A DNA stretch of 64,000 nt from Allochromatium warmingii (GCF_900107145.1 NZ_FNOW01000005.1:35079-99078), one strand, 5' to 3'; positions 22,046-39,707 are shown, counted from the stretch's first letter. The notes: a model not told the origin generated them from the sequence alone. Translations and numbers: made by a program.

Positions 22046-23401
22046 TTAAAAACGCCATCCAACACTCAATTCCAGCTCCCATTGTTCCATTGCAATATTG
22101 ATCGACTTTGGGCCGCCCGAAAATGGCAGCGAACACCCGCAATCTAAATCTCCTTCCGGTGCATACATGGCTGCAAAGCTGATTTCCATGCGCTCATCAA
22201 GTTCTTTCGTTAAGCCCAGCGTAAAATGCTGCTCAATCACGGCTGGTGCAATAACATTGAACAACACGCCATCTTCTGGCACCGGCTGTTTGCCATAGCT
22301 ATAACCAGCGCGTAAGGTGAGATCAGGACGCATCGCCCATTGCGCACCGATTTTATAAATCGTCATATCACGCCAGCCAAAACCAACGCCTTGACTGCCG
22401 CCCAAACAATGCGCAGTTTGCCCCTGCATACATAACTGGATATTGCGCGTCATATCATTGCCCAGCGCATTGACATCGCTGTACCAAATATGCTGAATAT
22501 CAAAATTGAGCGTTAAATCTGATGTGGCTTTAAATGCCAAGCCAAGATTCACCAGCGCCGGCGCATCTAAATCACCATTCTCGGCAAAGAGATCGTCATA
22601 TTGCTCGAAACGCTCAAAATCAACCTGCGTTTGATAAGCCGCTGCCAGTGATAGCCGATCATTCACCTGCCAGAGTGCGCCGAGTTGTACGCCCCAACCC
22701 AAGACATTTTCGCGTCCGTTCCGCGATAGATTATCAGGATTGCCATCAGCAGCGAGATTGCCAAGCGATGCTAGGCCTTTTGCTTTAAAAGATTGATAGG
22801 CTAAAATCAAGCCCGCGCCGACGGAAAACTCTTCACTCAGCTTGCGCGAATAATTCAAATTCAGCGCCACTTGAATTAAATCGACGCCGGTCGAGGCATC
22901 TGAGGGCGACAGTTGCGCACCGCCATAGGTACCCTGTCCCATCATGGTATCTGAAGCGCGATAGGTGGTATTCATGCCACCATTGCCATATAGCGCCACA
23001 CCCAGGGCGCTGATTTCATCGAGCGGATGGCTATAAGCAAAATGCGGAATTAAAAAGAGATCGCGGTCACTCTCAACGGCGCCAGTACCAGTTAATTCAC
23101 TGCCAATTGGAATCGGCGGGCGACCCGGAATACCCGATACCATTGAATGCTGCGTGTAATCACGGCTCGGCGTAAACAGCGATGCACCAATATCGAGGCG
23201 TTGTTCACTCAGCCACACCACGCCGGCGACATTCGTGGCGGAAATCATGGCATCTTGCGGTAGCGCCGATCCAGCACCGGCCATGCCTTTGCTTTTGGTG
23301 CCGAAGCCGTGCGACATATAGCCATTTGTGGCTTGCACACTACACGGCAGCGCCAGCGTCAACAGCAGACCGCTGGCCAGCGTTGAGCGTTTAAACAACA
23401 T
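22046..23401 (-). CDS. FadL/OmpP1/TodX-type outer-membrane transport protein
   Basis: 451 residues from ATG 23401, preceded by AAAGGGGGA. A signal peptide (about 1-22, LASGLLLTLALPCSVQA) is cleaved before TNGYMSHGFG. The mature N-terminus GTKSKGMAGAGSALPQDA and a long series of alternating beta strands ending in an aromatic WRF fit the FadL family of 14-stranded barrels that admit hydrophobic compounds such as long-chain fatty acids or aromatics. The frame is open to 23503, but the signal peptide fixes the start. An FNR box lies about 110 bp upstream, so oxygen control is likely. Confidence 0.9.
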   Translation of the reverse strand: MLFKRSTLASGLLLTLALPCSVQATNGYMSHGFGTKSKGMAGAGSALPQDAMISATNVAGVVWLSEQRLDIGASLFTPSRDYTQHSMVSGIPGRPPIPIGSELTGTGAVESDRDLFLIPHFAYSHPLDEISALGVALYGNGGMNTTYRASDTMMGQGTYGGAQLSPSDASTGVDLIQVALNLNYSRKLSEEFSVGAGLILAYQSFKAKGLASLGNLAADGNPDNLSRNGRENVLGWGVQLGALWQVNDRLSLAAAYQTQVDFERFEQYDDLFAENGDLDAPALVNLGLAFKATSDLTLNFDIQHIWYSDVNALGNDMTRNIQLCMQGQTAHCLGGSQGVGFGWRDMTIYKIGAQWAMRPDLTLRAGYSYGKQPVPEDGVLFNVIAPAVIEQHFTLGLTKELDERMEISFAAMYAPEGDLDCGCSLPFSGGPKSINIAMEQWELELSVGWRF

Positions 23402-23508
23402 GATGAATCCCCCTTTGATGGCTGTTGTTGTCGTCACCCGTCGCGGCGCTCGAATGCGTTGACGGGGGACGAAATTTAGCACAAGGTGGACATGAACACG
23501 CATCTCGA

Positions 23509-23522
23509 TTGATAAATATCAA
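23509..23522 (-). promoter_or_regulatory. Consensus FNR/ANR box upstream of the FadL-type gene
   Basis: TTGAT-AAAT-ATCAA is a perfect match to TTGAT-N4-ATCAA, with arms extended to CGATTGAT/ATCAATCG (23506-23525). It is about 108 bp upstream of the FadL-type start and downstream of ugd. A possible -10 TAAATT (23478-23473 on the minus strand) would place the box near -49, so whether it activates or represses is not clear. Confidence 0.75.
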
Positions 23523-23551
23523 TCGGCAACGCGATTGGCGCTCGGGCACCG

Positions 23552-23580
23552 TGTGGTACCCGAAGCGCGGTCGGGATGCG
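23552..23580 (-). terminator. Possible hairpin terminator after ugd
   Basis: Immediately 3' of the ugd stop the minus strand reads GCGCTTCGGGTACC, then ACA, then GGTGCCCGAGCGC. This gives a strong GC-rich stem with one bulged base and one G-U pair. There is no U tract, so intrinsic termination is uncertain. Confidence 0.4.
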
Positions 23581-24921
23581 TCAAACTTGCGGCAGCAACG
23601 GCGCTCGCCCAATGGAGATATAGGTTAGACCGGCGGTGCAGGCCAGTGGCCCGTCGAGAATATTGCGGCCATCAAAGATCACCGGCGTGCGCAGACGCGA
23701 GCGGATCGCATCAAAGTTCGGGCTACGGAACTGCGACCACTCCGTGACCACCACCAGCGCATCTGCGCCCTCGGTTGCAGCGAGCGCATCGGCAGCAAAC
23801 GTCAGATCAGCGCGTTCGCCATACAAACGGCGCGTTTCGGCCATCGCTACCGGATCATAGGCCCGCACCTGCGCTCCAGCTTGCCACAGTGCTTCCATCA
23901 ACACTCGACTGGAGGCCTCGCGCATATCATCGGTATTCGGCTTGAACGCCAGCCCCCAGAGTGCGAACGTCTTGCCGCTGAGATCGCCGCCGAAATAGTC
24001 GCGAATCTTCGCAAACAGCACGTCTTTTTGCCGAAAGTTGACCGCCTCGACCGCTTGCAGCAATGCCGCCGTATAGCCCAGCCCGCGTGCGGTGTGTTCG
24101 AGCGCCCGCACATCTTTTGGAAAACACGAACCGCCATAACCACAGCCCGGATAGATAAACTGATAGCCGATGCGTGGATCAGAGCCGATCCCGACGCGCA
24201 CTTTTTCGATATCCGCGCCGACGGCTTCCGCGATATTCGACAGCTCATTCATAAAACTGATTTTGGTCGCCAACATTGCATTGGCCGCGTATTTCGTTAG
24301 TTCCGCCGACCGCACATCCATCAACATCAAGCGGTTATGACTGCGATTAAAGGGCGCATACAATGCCCGCAACAGCTCGCCGGTGCGCGGATTATCCGTA
24401 CCAACGATGATGCGATCCGGGCGCATAAAATCCTCAATCGCCGCCCCTTCTTTGAGAAATTCTGGATTGGAGACGACATCGAACTCAATCGCCTGCCCGC
24501 GCTGCGCCAATACCTCGCGCACCCTGTCCGCGACCCGATCCGCCGTCCCAACGGGCACCGTAGATTTATCCACCAAAATGCGATAATCCGTCATGTGTTC
24601 AGCAATCGTCTGCGCCACCGCGAGCACATATTGCAGATCGGCTGATCCATCCTCATCGGGCGGCGTTCCGACGGCGATAAACTGAAACAACCCATGCGCG
24701 ACACCGGCCTGCGCATCGGTCGAAAAGCGCAGCCGCCCGGCGGCGCGATTCGACTGAATCAGCTCATCGAGTCCCGGCTCATAGATCGGCACCCCGCCGC
24801 TATTAAGCAGCTCGATCTTGTGCGGATCGATGTCGATACAGAGCACATTATTGCCCACCTCAGCGAGACAGACGCCGGTTACCAGCCCCACATAGCCCGT
24901 ACCAAAGATCGTTACATCCAT
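23581..24921 (-). CDS. ugd: UDP-glucose 6-dehydrogenase
   Basis: 446 residues. It oxidises UDP-glucose to UDP-glucuronate with two NAD+. The N-terminal Rossmann motif [20 protein letters not shown] is followed by the conserved [11 protein letters not shown] and the catalytic Cys266 in [34 protein letters not shown] is in the C-terminal UDP-binding domain. The product feeds exopolysaccharide or lipopolysaccharide synthesis. No sugar-polymer cluster is adjacent, so the pathway cannot be fixed. GuaB-like or UDP-ManNAc dehydrogenases are less likely given the length and motifs. Confidence 0.93.
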   Translation of the reverse strand: MDVTIFGTGYVGLVTGVCLAEVGNNVLCIDIDPHKIELLNSGGVPIYEPGLDELIQSNRAAGRLRFSTDAQAGVAHGLFQFIAVGTPPDEDGSADLQYVLAVAQTIAEHMTDYRILVDKSTVPVGTADRVADRVREVLAQRGQAIEFDVVSNPEFLKEGAAIEDFMRPDRIIVGTDNPRTGELLRALYAPFNRSHNRLMLMDVRSAELTKYAANAMLATKISFMNELSNIAEAVGADIEKVRVGIGSDPRIGYQFIYPGCGYGGSCFPKDVRALEHTARGLGYTAALLQAVEAVNFRQKDVLFAKIRDYFGGDLSGKTFALWGLAFKPNTDDMREASSRVLMEALWQAGAQVRAYDPVAMAETRRLYGERADLTFAADALAATEGADALVVVTEWSQFRSPNFDAIRSRLRTPVIFDGRNILDGPLACTAGLTYISIGRAPLLPQV

Positions 24922-25028
24922 CGCGGTTATTCTCGAAAAGGGTTCAAAATACCGTTGAAATGGCGCATGGTAGCAGCTTGAAGCGCATGGCTACATGACA
25001 ACGGCAGTCACCGCGCCGCCACCGAAAT

Positions 25029-25067
25029 AGCTGGCGACTGGAAGCTGGCCGCTGAAAGCTAAAAGCC
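25029..25067. repeat. Heptamer-type intergenic repeat array, copy 4 (ugd-tRNA)
   Basis: AGCTGGCGACTGGAA is followed in 7-bp register by GCTGGCC, GCTGAAA and GCTAAAA. Only the GCTGNNA orientation is present. It lies 14 bp upstream of the tRNA promoter. The rest of the 24922-25080 gap shows no gene. Confidence 0.6.
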
Positions 25068-25080
25068 ACAAAAAAACCTG

Positions 25081-25109
25081 TTGACGCCCCCAATATTCCC
25101 ACCTACAAT
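25081..25109 (+). promoter_or_regulatory. Predicted sigma70 promoter for the tRNA-tuf operon
   Basis: TTGACG at 25081-25086 and TACAAT at 25104-25109 have a 17-bp spacer. The next bases, GCGCCGC, form a GC-rich discriminator, as in stringently controlled stable-RNA promoters. Transcription would start about 7 bases before the tRNA-Tyr 5' end. Confidence 0.8.
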
Positions 25110-25122
25110 GCGCCGCTCATTT

Positions 25123-25207
25123 GGAGGGGTTCCCGAGCGGTCAAAGGGATCAGACTGTAAATCTGACGGCTCAGCCTTCGGAGGTTCGAATCCTCCCCCC
25201 TCCACCA
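25123..25207 (+). tRNA. tRNA-Tyr (anticodon GTA)
   Basis: 85 nt including an encoded CCA. Acceptor GGAGGGG (25123-25129) pairs with CCCCTCC (25197-25203). The anticodon loop CTGTAAA gives GUA. There is a long class II variable arm, and the T arm is GGAGG-TTCGAAT-CCTCC. It is the first gene of a Tyr-Gly-Thr-tuf transcript, the same order as E. coli tyrU-glyT-thrT-tufB. Confidence 0.97.
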
Positions 25208-25264
25208 AACACTGTTCGTTGCGATTGACGTTCTCGCGGATGTCCGGCGCGGCTCGACGCTTTC

Positions 25265-25338
<74 letters not shown>

Positions 25339-25367
25339 GAACTTGCATGAAGGTCGTTTAAGTTTCT

Positions 25368-25443
25368 GCCCATGTAGCTCAGATGGTAGAGCACACCCTT
25401 GGTAAGGGTGAGGTCACCGGTTCGATTCCGGTCATGGGCTCCA
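25368..25443 (+). tRNA. tRNA-Thr (anticodon GGT)
   Basis: 76 nt including CCA. Acceptor GCCCATG pairs with CATGGGC (25433-25439). The anticodon stem ACCCT/AGGGT encloses TGGTA (loop TTGGTAA), giving GGU. It is the third gene of the operon, 76 bp before the tuf start. Confidence 0.97.
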
Positions 25444-25519
25444 GAGTTTGGAATTTACACAAGGGTCTTGCGTGCCGTGAGGCGCGTTTAATCGATTTGT
25501 CACATGCGGGGAGCCGTTC

Positions 25520-26710
25520 ATGTCCAAAGAAAAATTTCAACGCAGCAAGCCACACGTCAACGTTGGCACAATCGGCCACGTCGATCACGGCAAGACCACG
25601 CTGACGGCGGCGATCACCACGCATCAGGCCAAGAAGTTCGGTGGCGAAGCGCGGGCGTATGATCAGATTGACAACGCACCGGAAGAGCGTGAGCGCGGCA
25701 TCACCATTGCCACCGCGCACGTGGAGTACGAGAGCGACAAGCGTCACTACGCGCATGTTGACTGCCCGGGCCATGCTGACTATGTCAAAAACATGATCAC
25801 TGGCGCGGCACAGATGGACGGTGCGATTCTCGTCGTCTCGGCGGCTGATGGCCCGATGCCGCAGACCCGCGAGCACATTCTGCTGTCGCGTCAGGTCGGT
25901 GTACCCTACATCGTCGTCTACCTGAACAAGGCCGACATGGTCGATGATGCCGAACTGCTGGAACTGGTCGAAATGGAAGTGCGCGAGCTGCTCTCCAGCT
26001 ACGACTTCCCGGGTGACGACACCCCGATCATCACCGGCTCGGCCAAGCTGGCACTGGAAGGCGTAGACAGCGAAATCGGCGGCCAATCCATCGACAAACT
26101 GATGGAAGCCCTCGACAGCTACATCCCTGAGCCAGAACGGGCGATTGACGGCGCCTTCCTGATGCCGATTGAAGACGTATTCTCGATCTCCGGTCGTGGT
26201 ACTGTCGTCACTGGTCGTGTCGAGCGCGGCATCGTCAAGGTCGGCGAAGAAGTCGCCATCGTCGGCATCAAAGATACCGTCAAGACCACCTGCACCGGTG
26301 TGGAGATGTTCCGCAAGCTGCTCGATCAGGGTCAAGCTGGCGACAACATCGGTGCCCTGCTGCGTGGCACCAAGCGTGAAGATGTCGAGCGCGGTCAAGT
26401 GCTGGCCAAGCCTGGCTCGATCACCCCGCACACCCACTTCGAGGCCGAAGTGTACGTCCTGAGCAAAGAAGAAGGTGGCCGTCACACGCCCTTCTTCAAC
26501 GGCTATCGCCCGCAGTTCTACTTCCGCACCACCGACGTGACCGGAGCCTGTGAACTGCCCGAAGGCGTCGAGATGGTGATGCCGGGCGACAACATCAAAA
26601 TGACGATCAAGCTGATCGCCCCGATTGCCATGGAAGACGGGCTGCGCTTTGCCGTCCGTGAGGGCGGTCGCACGGTCGGCGCTGGCGTGGTTTCTAAGAT
26701 CATCGAGTAA
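25520..26710 (+). CDS. tufB: Elongation factor Tu, copy 1 (tRNA-linked)
   Basis: 396 residues (E. coli 394). It is the GTPase that delivers aminoacyl-tRNA to the ribosome. G1 [15 protein letters not shown]2 [14 protein letters not shown]3 [13 protein letters not shown]4 NKADMVDD and G5 SAKLAL are intact. The encoded protein is identical to copy 2 at 43002-44192; silent differences are confined to the 5' third, and from about 25913 onward the genes look identical, which points to gene conversion. GGGGAG lies 9 bp before the ATG. Confidence 0.98.
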   Translation: MSKEKFQRSKPHVNVGTIGHVDHGKTTLTAAITTHQAKKFGGEARAYDQIDNAPEERERGITIATAHVEYESDKRHYAHVDCPGHADYVKNMITGAAQMDGAILVVSAADGPMPQTREHILLSRQVGVPYIVVYLNKADMVDDAELLELVEMEVRELLSSYDFPGDDTPIITGSAKLALEGVDSEIGGQSIDKLMEALDSYIPEPERAIDGAFLMPIEDVFSISGRGTVVTGRVERGIVKVGEEVAIVGIKDTVKTTCTGVEMFRKLLDQGQAGDNIGALLRGTKREDVERGQVLAKPGSITPHTHFEAEVYVLSKEEGGRHTPFFNGYRPQFYFRTTDVTGACELPEGVEMVMPGDNIKMTIKLIAPIAMEDGLRFAVREGGRTVGAGVVSKIIE

Positions 26711-26773
26711 TCTGCGATCCTTGCAACGCGAAATCACCCCAGATTTCGCGTCTGCTAAAATCGCTTCGAGTTT

Positions 26774-26849
26774 AGGCCAGTAGCTCAATTGGCAGAGCGG
26801 CGGTCTCCAAAACCGCAGGTTGGGGGTTCGATTCCCTCCTGGCCTGCCA
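26774..26849 (+). tRNA. tRNA-Trp (anticodon CCA)
   Basis: 76 nt including CCA. Acceptor AGGCCAG pairs with CTGGCCT (26839-26845). The anticodon stem GCGGT/ACCGC encloses CTCCAAA, giving CCA. Its position between tuf and secE is also known from pseudomonads and related gammaproteobacteria. Confidence 0.97.
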
Positions 26850-26864
26850 TTCACGTCACCAATA

Positions 26865-26887
26865 CCGCTCCAGTTGGAGCGGTTTTT
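26865..26887 (+). terminator. Intrinsic terminator after tRNA-Trp
   Basis: CCGCTCC-AGTT-GGAGCGG followed by TTTTT is a 7-bp GC-rich stem with a four-base loop and a U tract. It would end the tRNA-tuf-tRNA transcript before secE. The following 26888-27058 gap must then contain a secE promoter; none is close to consensus. Confidence 0.88.
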
Positions 26888-27058
26888 GGTGAATCCTCCT
26901 CGCTTCGCGTGAGTCAATGTGGCTTCTAGTTAGGCGCGTTTGATGTGTCTGAATCCGCGTCGCACTAAGTCCATTGTTTGTGATGGGCGGTGTTTAGGTT
27001 AGAACACGCAACACGCTCACCCTGTCGCGCTCGGTGCGGTTTGAAAATAGGCGAATTC

Positions 27059-27436
27059 ATGAGTTCACGCGCAGAGACCCGCAGTGCCAATTTGGATGTT
27101 CTCAAGCTGGGCGGCGCTGTTTTCCTCTTGATCGGCGGCATTCTCGCCTTCTATGTGTTCGCTGATATCTCAACGCTGCTGCGAGTGATTGTGCTGCTAC
27201 TCATCAGTGGTGGTGCGGTCGCATTGGCTTTCCAGACTGAACGCGGTCGTGCGCTGTGGCAATTTATTGCCGATTCCCGCATGGAAGTGCGCAAGGTGGT
27301 GTGGCCGACGCGCCAAGAAACCTTACAAACGACGCTGGTTGTTGTGGTCATGGTGTTGCTGCTCGGCATTGTGCTGTGGCTGTTCGATATGATCCTGATG
27401 TCGATTTTGCGATTCCTGACCGGCCAAGGGGGCTGA
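27059..27436 (+). CDS. secE: SecE, protein translocase subunit
   Basis: 125 residues (E. coli 127). It is the essential clamp subunit of SecYEG in the inner membrane. Three hydrophobic segments (about 15-32, 40-55 and 90-112) match the three-helix enterobacterial type; the conserved amphipathic region [20 protein letters not shown] precedes the last helix. ATG 27059 was chosen because the upstream in-frame extension (from 26990) has no SecE similarity. Confidence 0.95.
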   Translation: MSSRAETRSANLDVLKLGGAVFLLIGGILAFYVFADISTLLRVIVLLLISGGAVALAFQTERGRALWQFIADSRMEVRKVVWPTRQETLQTTLVVVVMVLLLGIVLWLFDMILMSILRFLTGQGG

Positions 27437-27438
27437 GC

Positions 27439-27972
27439 ATGTCCAAGCGCTGGTATGTGATTCATGCCTACTCAGGGTTTGAGGGGCAGGTGAAGCGTTC
27501 GTTAGAGGATCGCGTTAAACGCGCTGGACTCGAAGACTTGTTCGGTCAGATTTTGGTGCCAACCGAAGAAGTGGTCGAAATGCGCGGCGGTCAGCAGCGC
27601 AAAAGCGAGCGCAAGTTCTTTCCGGGCTATGTGTTGGTGCAGATGGAGCTGACCGACGAGACCTGGCATCTGGTCAAAAATGTGCCGAAGGTCATGGGTT
27701 TTATCGGCGGAACCAATGACCGTCCGGCCCCGATTCCCGATTCTCAAGCTGAGGTCATTCTGCAACGGATGCAGGAAGGCGGCGAAAAACCGCGTCCAAA
27801 AGTGCTCTACGAGCCAGGCGAGGTGGTGCGCGTCATCGATGGCCCCTTTACCGACTTCAATGGCGTGGTCGAGGATGTGGACTACGACAAGAGTCGCGTC
27901 AAGGTTTCGGTGCTGATCTTTGGACGTTCCACGCCAGTTGAGCTGGAATTTGCCCAAGTCGAGAAAGTCTGA
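27439..27972 (+). CDS. nusG: NusG, transcription elongation/termination factor
   Basis: 177 residues (E. coli 181). The NGN domain starts [21 protein letters not shown] and includes [20 protein letters not shown]; the C-terminal KOW domain is [13 protein letters not shown] ([22 protein letters not shown]). It binds RNA polymerase and links it to Rho or to ribosomal S10. The ATG follows secE by 2 bp; a frame open from 27256 overlaps secE and is not used. Confidence 0.96.
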   Translation: MSKRWYVIHAYSGFEGQVKRSLEDRVKRAGLEDLFGQILVPTEEVVEMRGGQQRKSERKFFPGYVLVQMELTDETWHLVKNVPKVMGFIGGTNDRPAPIPDSQAEVILQRMQEGGEKPRPKVLYEPGEVVRVIDGPFTDFNGVVEDVDYDKSRVKVSVLIFGRSTPVELEFAQVEKV

Positions 27973-28128
27973 GCCAGCAAAATCGCGCCTGCACTGTCGC
28001 ACCCATTCATACGCATTTCAATCATTCCGGCTGCATCGATTCTGATGCAGTCTCCCAGCCCCTAACGGGGATCGACACTCGGGGAGCCAGAGCGATCGTC
28101 TGGCGCTTGTACCCATTGGAGAATCAGC
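27973..28128 (+). promoter_or_regulatory. rplK leader region with possible L1-type control hairpin
   Basis: This 156-bp gap has a hairpin CTGCATC-GATTCT-GATGCAG (near 28031-28050) followed by GC-rich stems. In E. coli, L1 represses rplK-rplA by binding the leader; the hairpin here is a candidate for the equivalent element, but the L1 motif was not verified. No clear sigma70 promoter was found. Confidence 0.35.
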
Positions 28129-28563
28129 GTGGCAAAGAAGATCAATGCCTACATCAAGCTTCAGGTCAAGGCGGGGATTGCAACGCCTAGCCCGCCGGTC
28201 GGCCCGGCGCTTGGTCAGCATGGCGTCAACATCATGGAGTTCTGCAAGGCGTTCAACGCTCGCACGCAGGAACTAGAGCAGGGCTTGCCGATTCCGGTGG
28301 TGATCACCGTGTATTCGGATCGGAGCTTCACCTTCATTACTAAGACGCCGCCGGCTTCCATTCTGCTGAAAAAAGCAGTCGGGATTAGCAGCGGTAGCGC
28401 CAAGCCGAATACCAATAAAGTCGGCACCGTCACCCGCGAGCAGCTCGAACAGATTGCCAGCGTCAAGATGCCTGATTTGACCGCCGCCGATATGGATGCC
28501 GCTGTGCGCACCATCGCCGGCAGTGCGCGGTCGATGGGTCTGAACGTCGAAGGGGTGAACTGA
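28129..28563 (+). CDS. rplK: 50S ribosomal protein L11
   Basis: 144 residues (E. coli 142). It binds the GTPase-centre RNA of 23S rRNA with L10-L12. The proline-rich N-terminal switch [22 protein letters not shown] and the C-terminal RNA-binding [14 protein letters not shown] are present. The GTG start has GGAG about 8 bp upstream. rplA starts 1 bp after the stop. Confidence 0.97.
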   Translation: MAKKINAYIKLQVKAGIATPSPPVGPALGQHGVNIMEFCKAFNARTQELEQGLPIPVVITVYSDRSFTFITKTPPASILLKKAVGISSGSAKPNTNKVGTVTREQLEQIASVKMPDLTAADMDAAVRTIAGSARSMGLNVEGVN

Positions 28564-28564
28564 G

Positions 28565-29260
28565 ATGGCGCGTCTAAGTAAACGTGTACGGGCGATCCGT
28601 GAGCGAGTCGAAACCGGCAAGCTGTATCCGGCAGATGAAGCCTTCGTGCTGCTGAAAGAACTCTCGCAGGTGAAGTTCGCCGAGAGCGTCGATGTGGCGG
28701 TGAATCTGGGCGTCGATCCGCGTAAATCCGATCAGGTCGTGCGCGGTTCGACTGTACTGCCGCATGGTATCGGCAAAACGGTGCGGGTGGCTGTCTTTGC
28801 TCAGGGTGCAGCGGCTGATGCAGCGCGTGACGCCGGAGCCGATAAGGTCGGGTTTGAAGATCTGGCCGAAGAGATGAAAGCCGGTCAGCTTGACTATGAC
28901 GTGGTGATTGCCTCACCGGATGCGATGCGCATTGTCGGTCAGCTCGGCAAGATCCTCGGCCCGCGTGGTCTGATGCCCAATCCAAAAGTCGGCACGGTGT
29001 CGCCCGATGTCGCCGAAGCAGTGCGCAATGCGAAAGCTGGTCAGGTGCGCTATCGCACGGATAAAGCCGGCATTATTCATTGCCCGCTTGGCAAGATCGA
29101 TTTTGAGCCAGAAAAACTGCGCGAGAATCTCGAAATGCTGCTTGGCAGTCTGATGAAGGCCAAGCCAACGGCAGCCAAAGGCATTTATATGAAAAAGGTC
29201 ACCGTCTCCAGCACCATGGGGCCGGGCCTAACGGTCGATCATTCGGCGCTCAGTTTTTGA
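28565..29260 (+). CDS. rplA: 50S ribosomal protein L1
   Basis: 231 residues (E. coli 234). It forms the L1 stalk on 23S rRNA and is a likely translational repressor of its own operon. The motifs [40 protein letters not shown] and [18 protein letters not shown] are diagnostic. It is followed by a 250-bp gap carrying the L10 leader. Confidence 0.97.
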   Translation: MARLSKRVRAIRERVETGKLYPADEAFVLLKELSQVKFAESVDVAVNLGVDPRKSDQVVRGSTVLPHGIGKTVRVAVFAQGAAADAARDAGADKVGFEDLAEEMKAGQLDYDVVIASPDAMRIVGQLGKILGPRGLMPNPKVGTVSPDVAEAVRNAKAGQVRYRTDKAGIIHCPLGKIDFEPEKLRENLEMLLGSLMKAKPTAAKGIYMKKVTVSSTMGPGLTVDHSALSF

Positions 29261-29261
29261 T

Positions 29262-29500
29262 AGGTACGTGTATTTTCTTTGAGGTCTCGGGCATCGCTGG
29301 AGACCGTTAAAGACCGCGGGTGTCCGAGCGCCGTGAGGGATGGCAGCGACTGGACTTAATGCCCACCACGCCCGCGCAGACGGTGCTCCCGAGTCAGATC
29401 GTTAGCTGATGACGGCGCACGAACCCTGGTGACACGGTAGATCACGGGATGTGATGTACCGCTCGCCGCTCGGTTTCGACCGAGTTCCAATGTCAGTAGA
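29262..29500 (+). promoter_or_regulatory. L10(L12) autoregulatory leader upstream of rplJ
   Basis: The rplA-rplJ gap is rich in GC stems, including GGTCTC/GAGACC near 29281-29304 and the string CGCGCAGACGGTGCTCCCGAG (interrupted here for length) near 29373-29393, which resembles the kink-turn part of the L10 leader of other gammaproteobacteria. In that family, the L10-L12 complex binds the leader and blocks rplJ translation. The assignment rests on position and local likeness, not on a covariance search. Confidence 0.55.
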
Positions 29501-29510
29501 GGTGACGACA

Positions 29511-30038
29511 GTGGCGCTGAATTTTGCGCAAAAAGAAGCAATCGTCGCCGAAGTCGCGGAAGTTGCAAAGAGCGCCTATTCGGCCATCGCGGCCGAGTAC
29601 CGGGGTCTGACCGTCGAGCAATTGACCAAGCTGCGTGTGGAAGCACGCAAAGCCGGTGTCTATGTGCGCGTCGTCAAAAATACCCTGGCCAAGCGTGCGC
29701 TGGAAGAAACCGATTTTGTCTGTATGCGCGAGGGGCTGACTGGCCCGATGATTCTCGCGTTTTCGCAGGACGATCCGGGTTCGGTCGCGCGCGTGCTGGA
29801 GCCGTTCGCCAAAGAGCATGACAAGTTCCAGGTGCGGATGATCGCCCTGGGCGGCAAGCTGCTCGCCCCGTCGGAGATTGGCAATCTGGCCAAGATGCCG
29901 ACCTACGATCAGGCGATCAGCCTGCTCATGGCGACCATGAAGGCTCCGGTGCAGAAGCTCGCCGCAACGCTCAACGAGGTGCCGGGCAAACTCGTCCGCA
30001 CCGTCGCCGCGATTCGCGATGCCAAGGAAGCCGCCTAA
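29511..30038 (+). CDS. rplJ: 50S ribosomal protein L10
   Basis: 175 residues from GTG 29511 (E. coli 165). It anchors L12 dimers to the stalk base. The N-terminal domain ALNFAQKEAIVAEVAEVAKS is followed by the family RGLTVEQLTKLRVEARKAGV; the C-terminal helix carries the L12 docking sites. GAGGTGA is 5 bp upstream of the GTG, and family alignment starts at this residue, so earlier in-frame starts from 29451 were set aside. Confidence 0.95.
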   Translation: MALNFAQKEAIVAEVAEVAKSAYSAIAAEYRGLTVEQLTKLRVEARKAGVYVRVVKNTLAKRALEETDFVCMREGLTGPMILAFSQDDPGSVARVLEPFAKEHDKFQVRMIALGGKLLAPSEIGNLAKMPTYDQAISLLMATMKAPVQKLAATLNEVPGKLVRTVAAIRDAKEAA

Positions 30039-30096
30039 TCGGGCGCGTTTTCCATCCATCAGCTACCCGATTAACCGTATTTTCTAGGAGAAACCC

Positions 30097-30471
30097 ATGG
30101 CCGTTTCGAAAGACGACATTCTCGAAGCGATTGGCAACATGACTGTGCTGGAAGTCGTTGACCTCATCAGCGCGATGGAAGAAAAGTTCGGCGTGACCGC
30201 TGCGGCTGCTGTTGTCGCCGCTGGCCCGGTTGCCGCTGAAGCCGCGCCGGTCGAAGAGCAGACCGAATTTAACGTCGTGCTGACCTCGTTTGGTGCCAAC
30301 AAGGTTGGTGTCATCAAGGCTGTGCGCTCGCTGACCGGTCTGGGCCTGAAAGAAGCCAAAGACGCCGTTGAAGGCGTGCCGACCGTCCTGAAGGAAGGCG
30401 TGTCGAAAGCTGAAGCTGAAGCTGCGAAGAAGGAACTCGAAGAGGCTGGCGCAGCGGTCGAAATCAAGTAA
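30097..30471 (+). CDS. rplL: 50S ribosomal protein L7/L12
   Basis: 124 residues (E. coli 121). It is the flexible stalk protein that recruits translational GTPases. The N-terminal dimer domain [18 protein letters not shown], an Ala/Pro-rich hinge (about 38-52), and the C-terminal domain with [20 protein letters not shown] are visible. A strong AGGAG precedes the ATG, as expected for a protein made in excess of the others. Confidence 0.97.
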   Translation: MAVSKDDILEAIGNMTVLEVVDLISAMEEKFGVTAAAAVVAAGPVAAEAAPVEEQTEFNVVLTSFGANKVGVIKAVRSLTGLGLKEAKDAVEGVPTVLKEGVSKAEAEAAKKELEEAGAAVEIK

Positions 30472-30509
30472 CGACGCGTTGCGTCGCGATTCGTTCGACC
30501 CGGTATTAA

Positions 30510-30538
30510 GGCTGGCGGCGATAAGCCGCCGGCCTTTT
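30510..30538 (+). terminator. rplL-rpoB attenuator
   Basis: GGCTGGCGGC-GATAA-GCCGCCGGCC-TTTT forms a 10-bp stem with one G-U pair and a short U tract. In E. coli a partial terminator at the same place lowers rpoBC transcription relative to rplJL; this hairpin has the form and position for that role. The remainder of the gap to rpoB (30539-30704) holds no gene. Confidence 0.8.
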
Positions 30539-30704
30539 CCCGTTGGATTGGGCGAGTTCAGCGAGATGAATTCGATGGATGCAACGGCTGTTGTGGCGGC
30601 GTTGTATCAAGTTATCTCGTGATTTCGGTTTTCAGCCACCCGCAATCCGCATTCGTGTCCGTGTTCCGTCATGGACTCACGCAAGCATCTCGAGGGAAGG
30701 CATC

Positions 30705-34922
<4,218 letters not shown>

Positions 34923-34930
34923 GAGCGCAG

Positions 34931-35047
34931 AGCGGTTAGCTTCCAGCGGTCAGCAGTCAGCCACCAGCTTCCAGCCTCCAGCTTTCAGCAGCATTCAGCG
35001 GTCGGCTTGCATCAAGCTGGCTGCTGGTCGCTGGAAGCTGGTGGCTT
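34931..35047. repeat. Heptamer-built inverted repeat, copy 5 (rpoB-rpoC)
   Basis: About nine direct GCNNNCA units (e.g. GCTTCCA, GCCTCCA, GCTTTCA) are followed by four inverted units (GCTGGCT, GCTGGTC, GCTGGAA, GCTGGTG). AGCCACCAGCTTCCAGC (34959-34975) and GCTGGAAGCTGGTGGCT (35030-35046) are a perfect 17-bp inverted repeat around a 54-base loop. It fills nearly the whole 143-bp gap between two genes that are normally co-transcribed, and ends 19 bp before the rpoC start. Confidence 0.85.
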
Positions 35048-35065
35048 AAAACGGAGATCAAGGTC

Positions 35066-39598
<4,533 letters not shown>

Positions 39599-39608
39599 TC
39601 AGACGGTG

Positions 39609-39636
39609 TGCATTCTCACGCATCGGTGTGAGAATG
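39609..39636 (+). terminator. Hairpin after rpoC
   Basis: GCATTCTCAC-GCATCGGT-GTGAGAATGC is a perfect 10-bp stem starting 10 bp after the rpoC stop. The following sequence is GCCGCCGAGGGATTTTT, so a U tract exists but is about 13 bases away. It is a probable 3' end or processing hairpin of the rpoBC transcript. Confidence 0.55.
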
Positions 39637-39668
39637 CGCCGCCGAGGGATTTTTGCTCAAGCAAACGA

Positions 39669-39697
39669 TTGACACACCCCAAGCATCTCCCTATACT
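39669..39697 (+). promoter_or_regulatory. Near-consensus sigma70 promoter of the str operon
   Basis: TTGACA at 39669-39674 and TATACT at 39692-39697 are separated by 17 bp. This is the strongest promoter match in the window and drives rpsL-rpsG-fusA-tuf and probably the S10 block. The predicted start is near 39704, just before a terminator-like hairpin. The rest of the 309-bp gap to rpsL is a leader of about 165 bases with no gene. Confidence 0.88.
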
Positions 39698-39707
39698 GTT
39701 CTGTCTC

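Noticed and set aside
25379..26917. Long minus-strand frame (512 codons) across tRNA-Thr, tuf and tRNA-Trp
   Set aside because: It is antisense to EF-Tu and two tRNAs. Its ends read as reverse tRNA sequence, a well-known source of false proteins.
27973..28128. Metabolite riboswitch before rplK
   Set aside because: Hairpins are present but do not match a known aptamer that I can recognise; an L1-type leader is the simpler reading.
34931..35047. CRISPR array
   Set aside because: The units are 7 bp with no unique spacers and they switch orientation, so this is a short-unit repeat, not a CRISPR.
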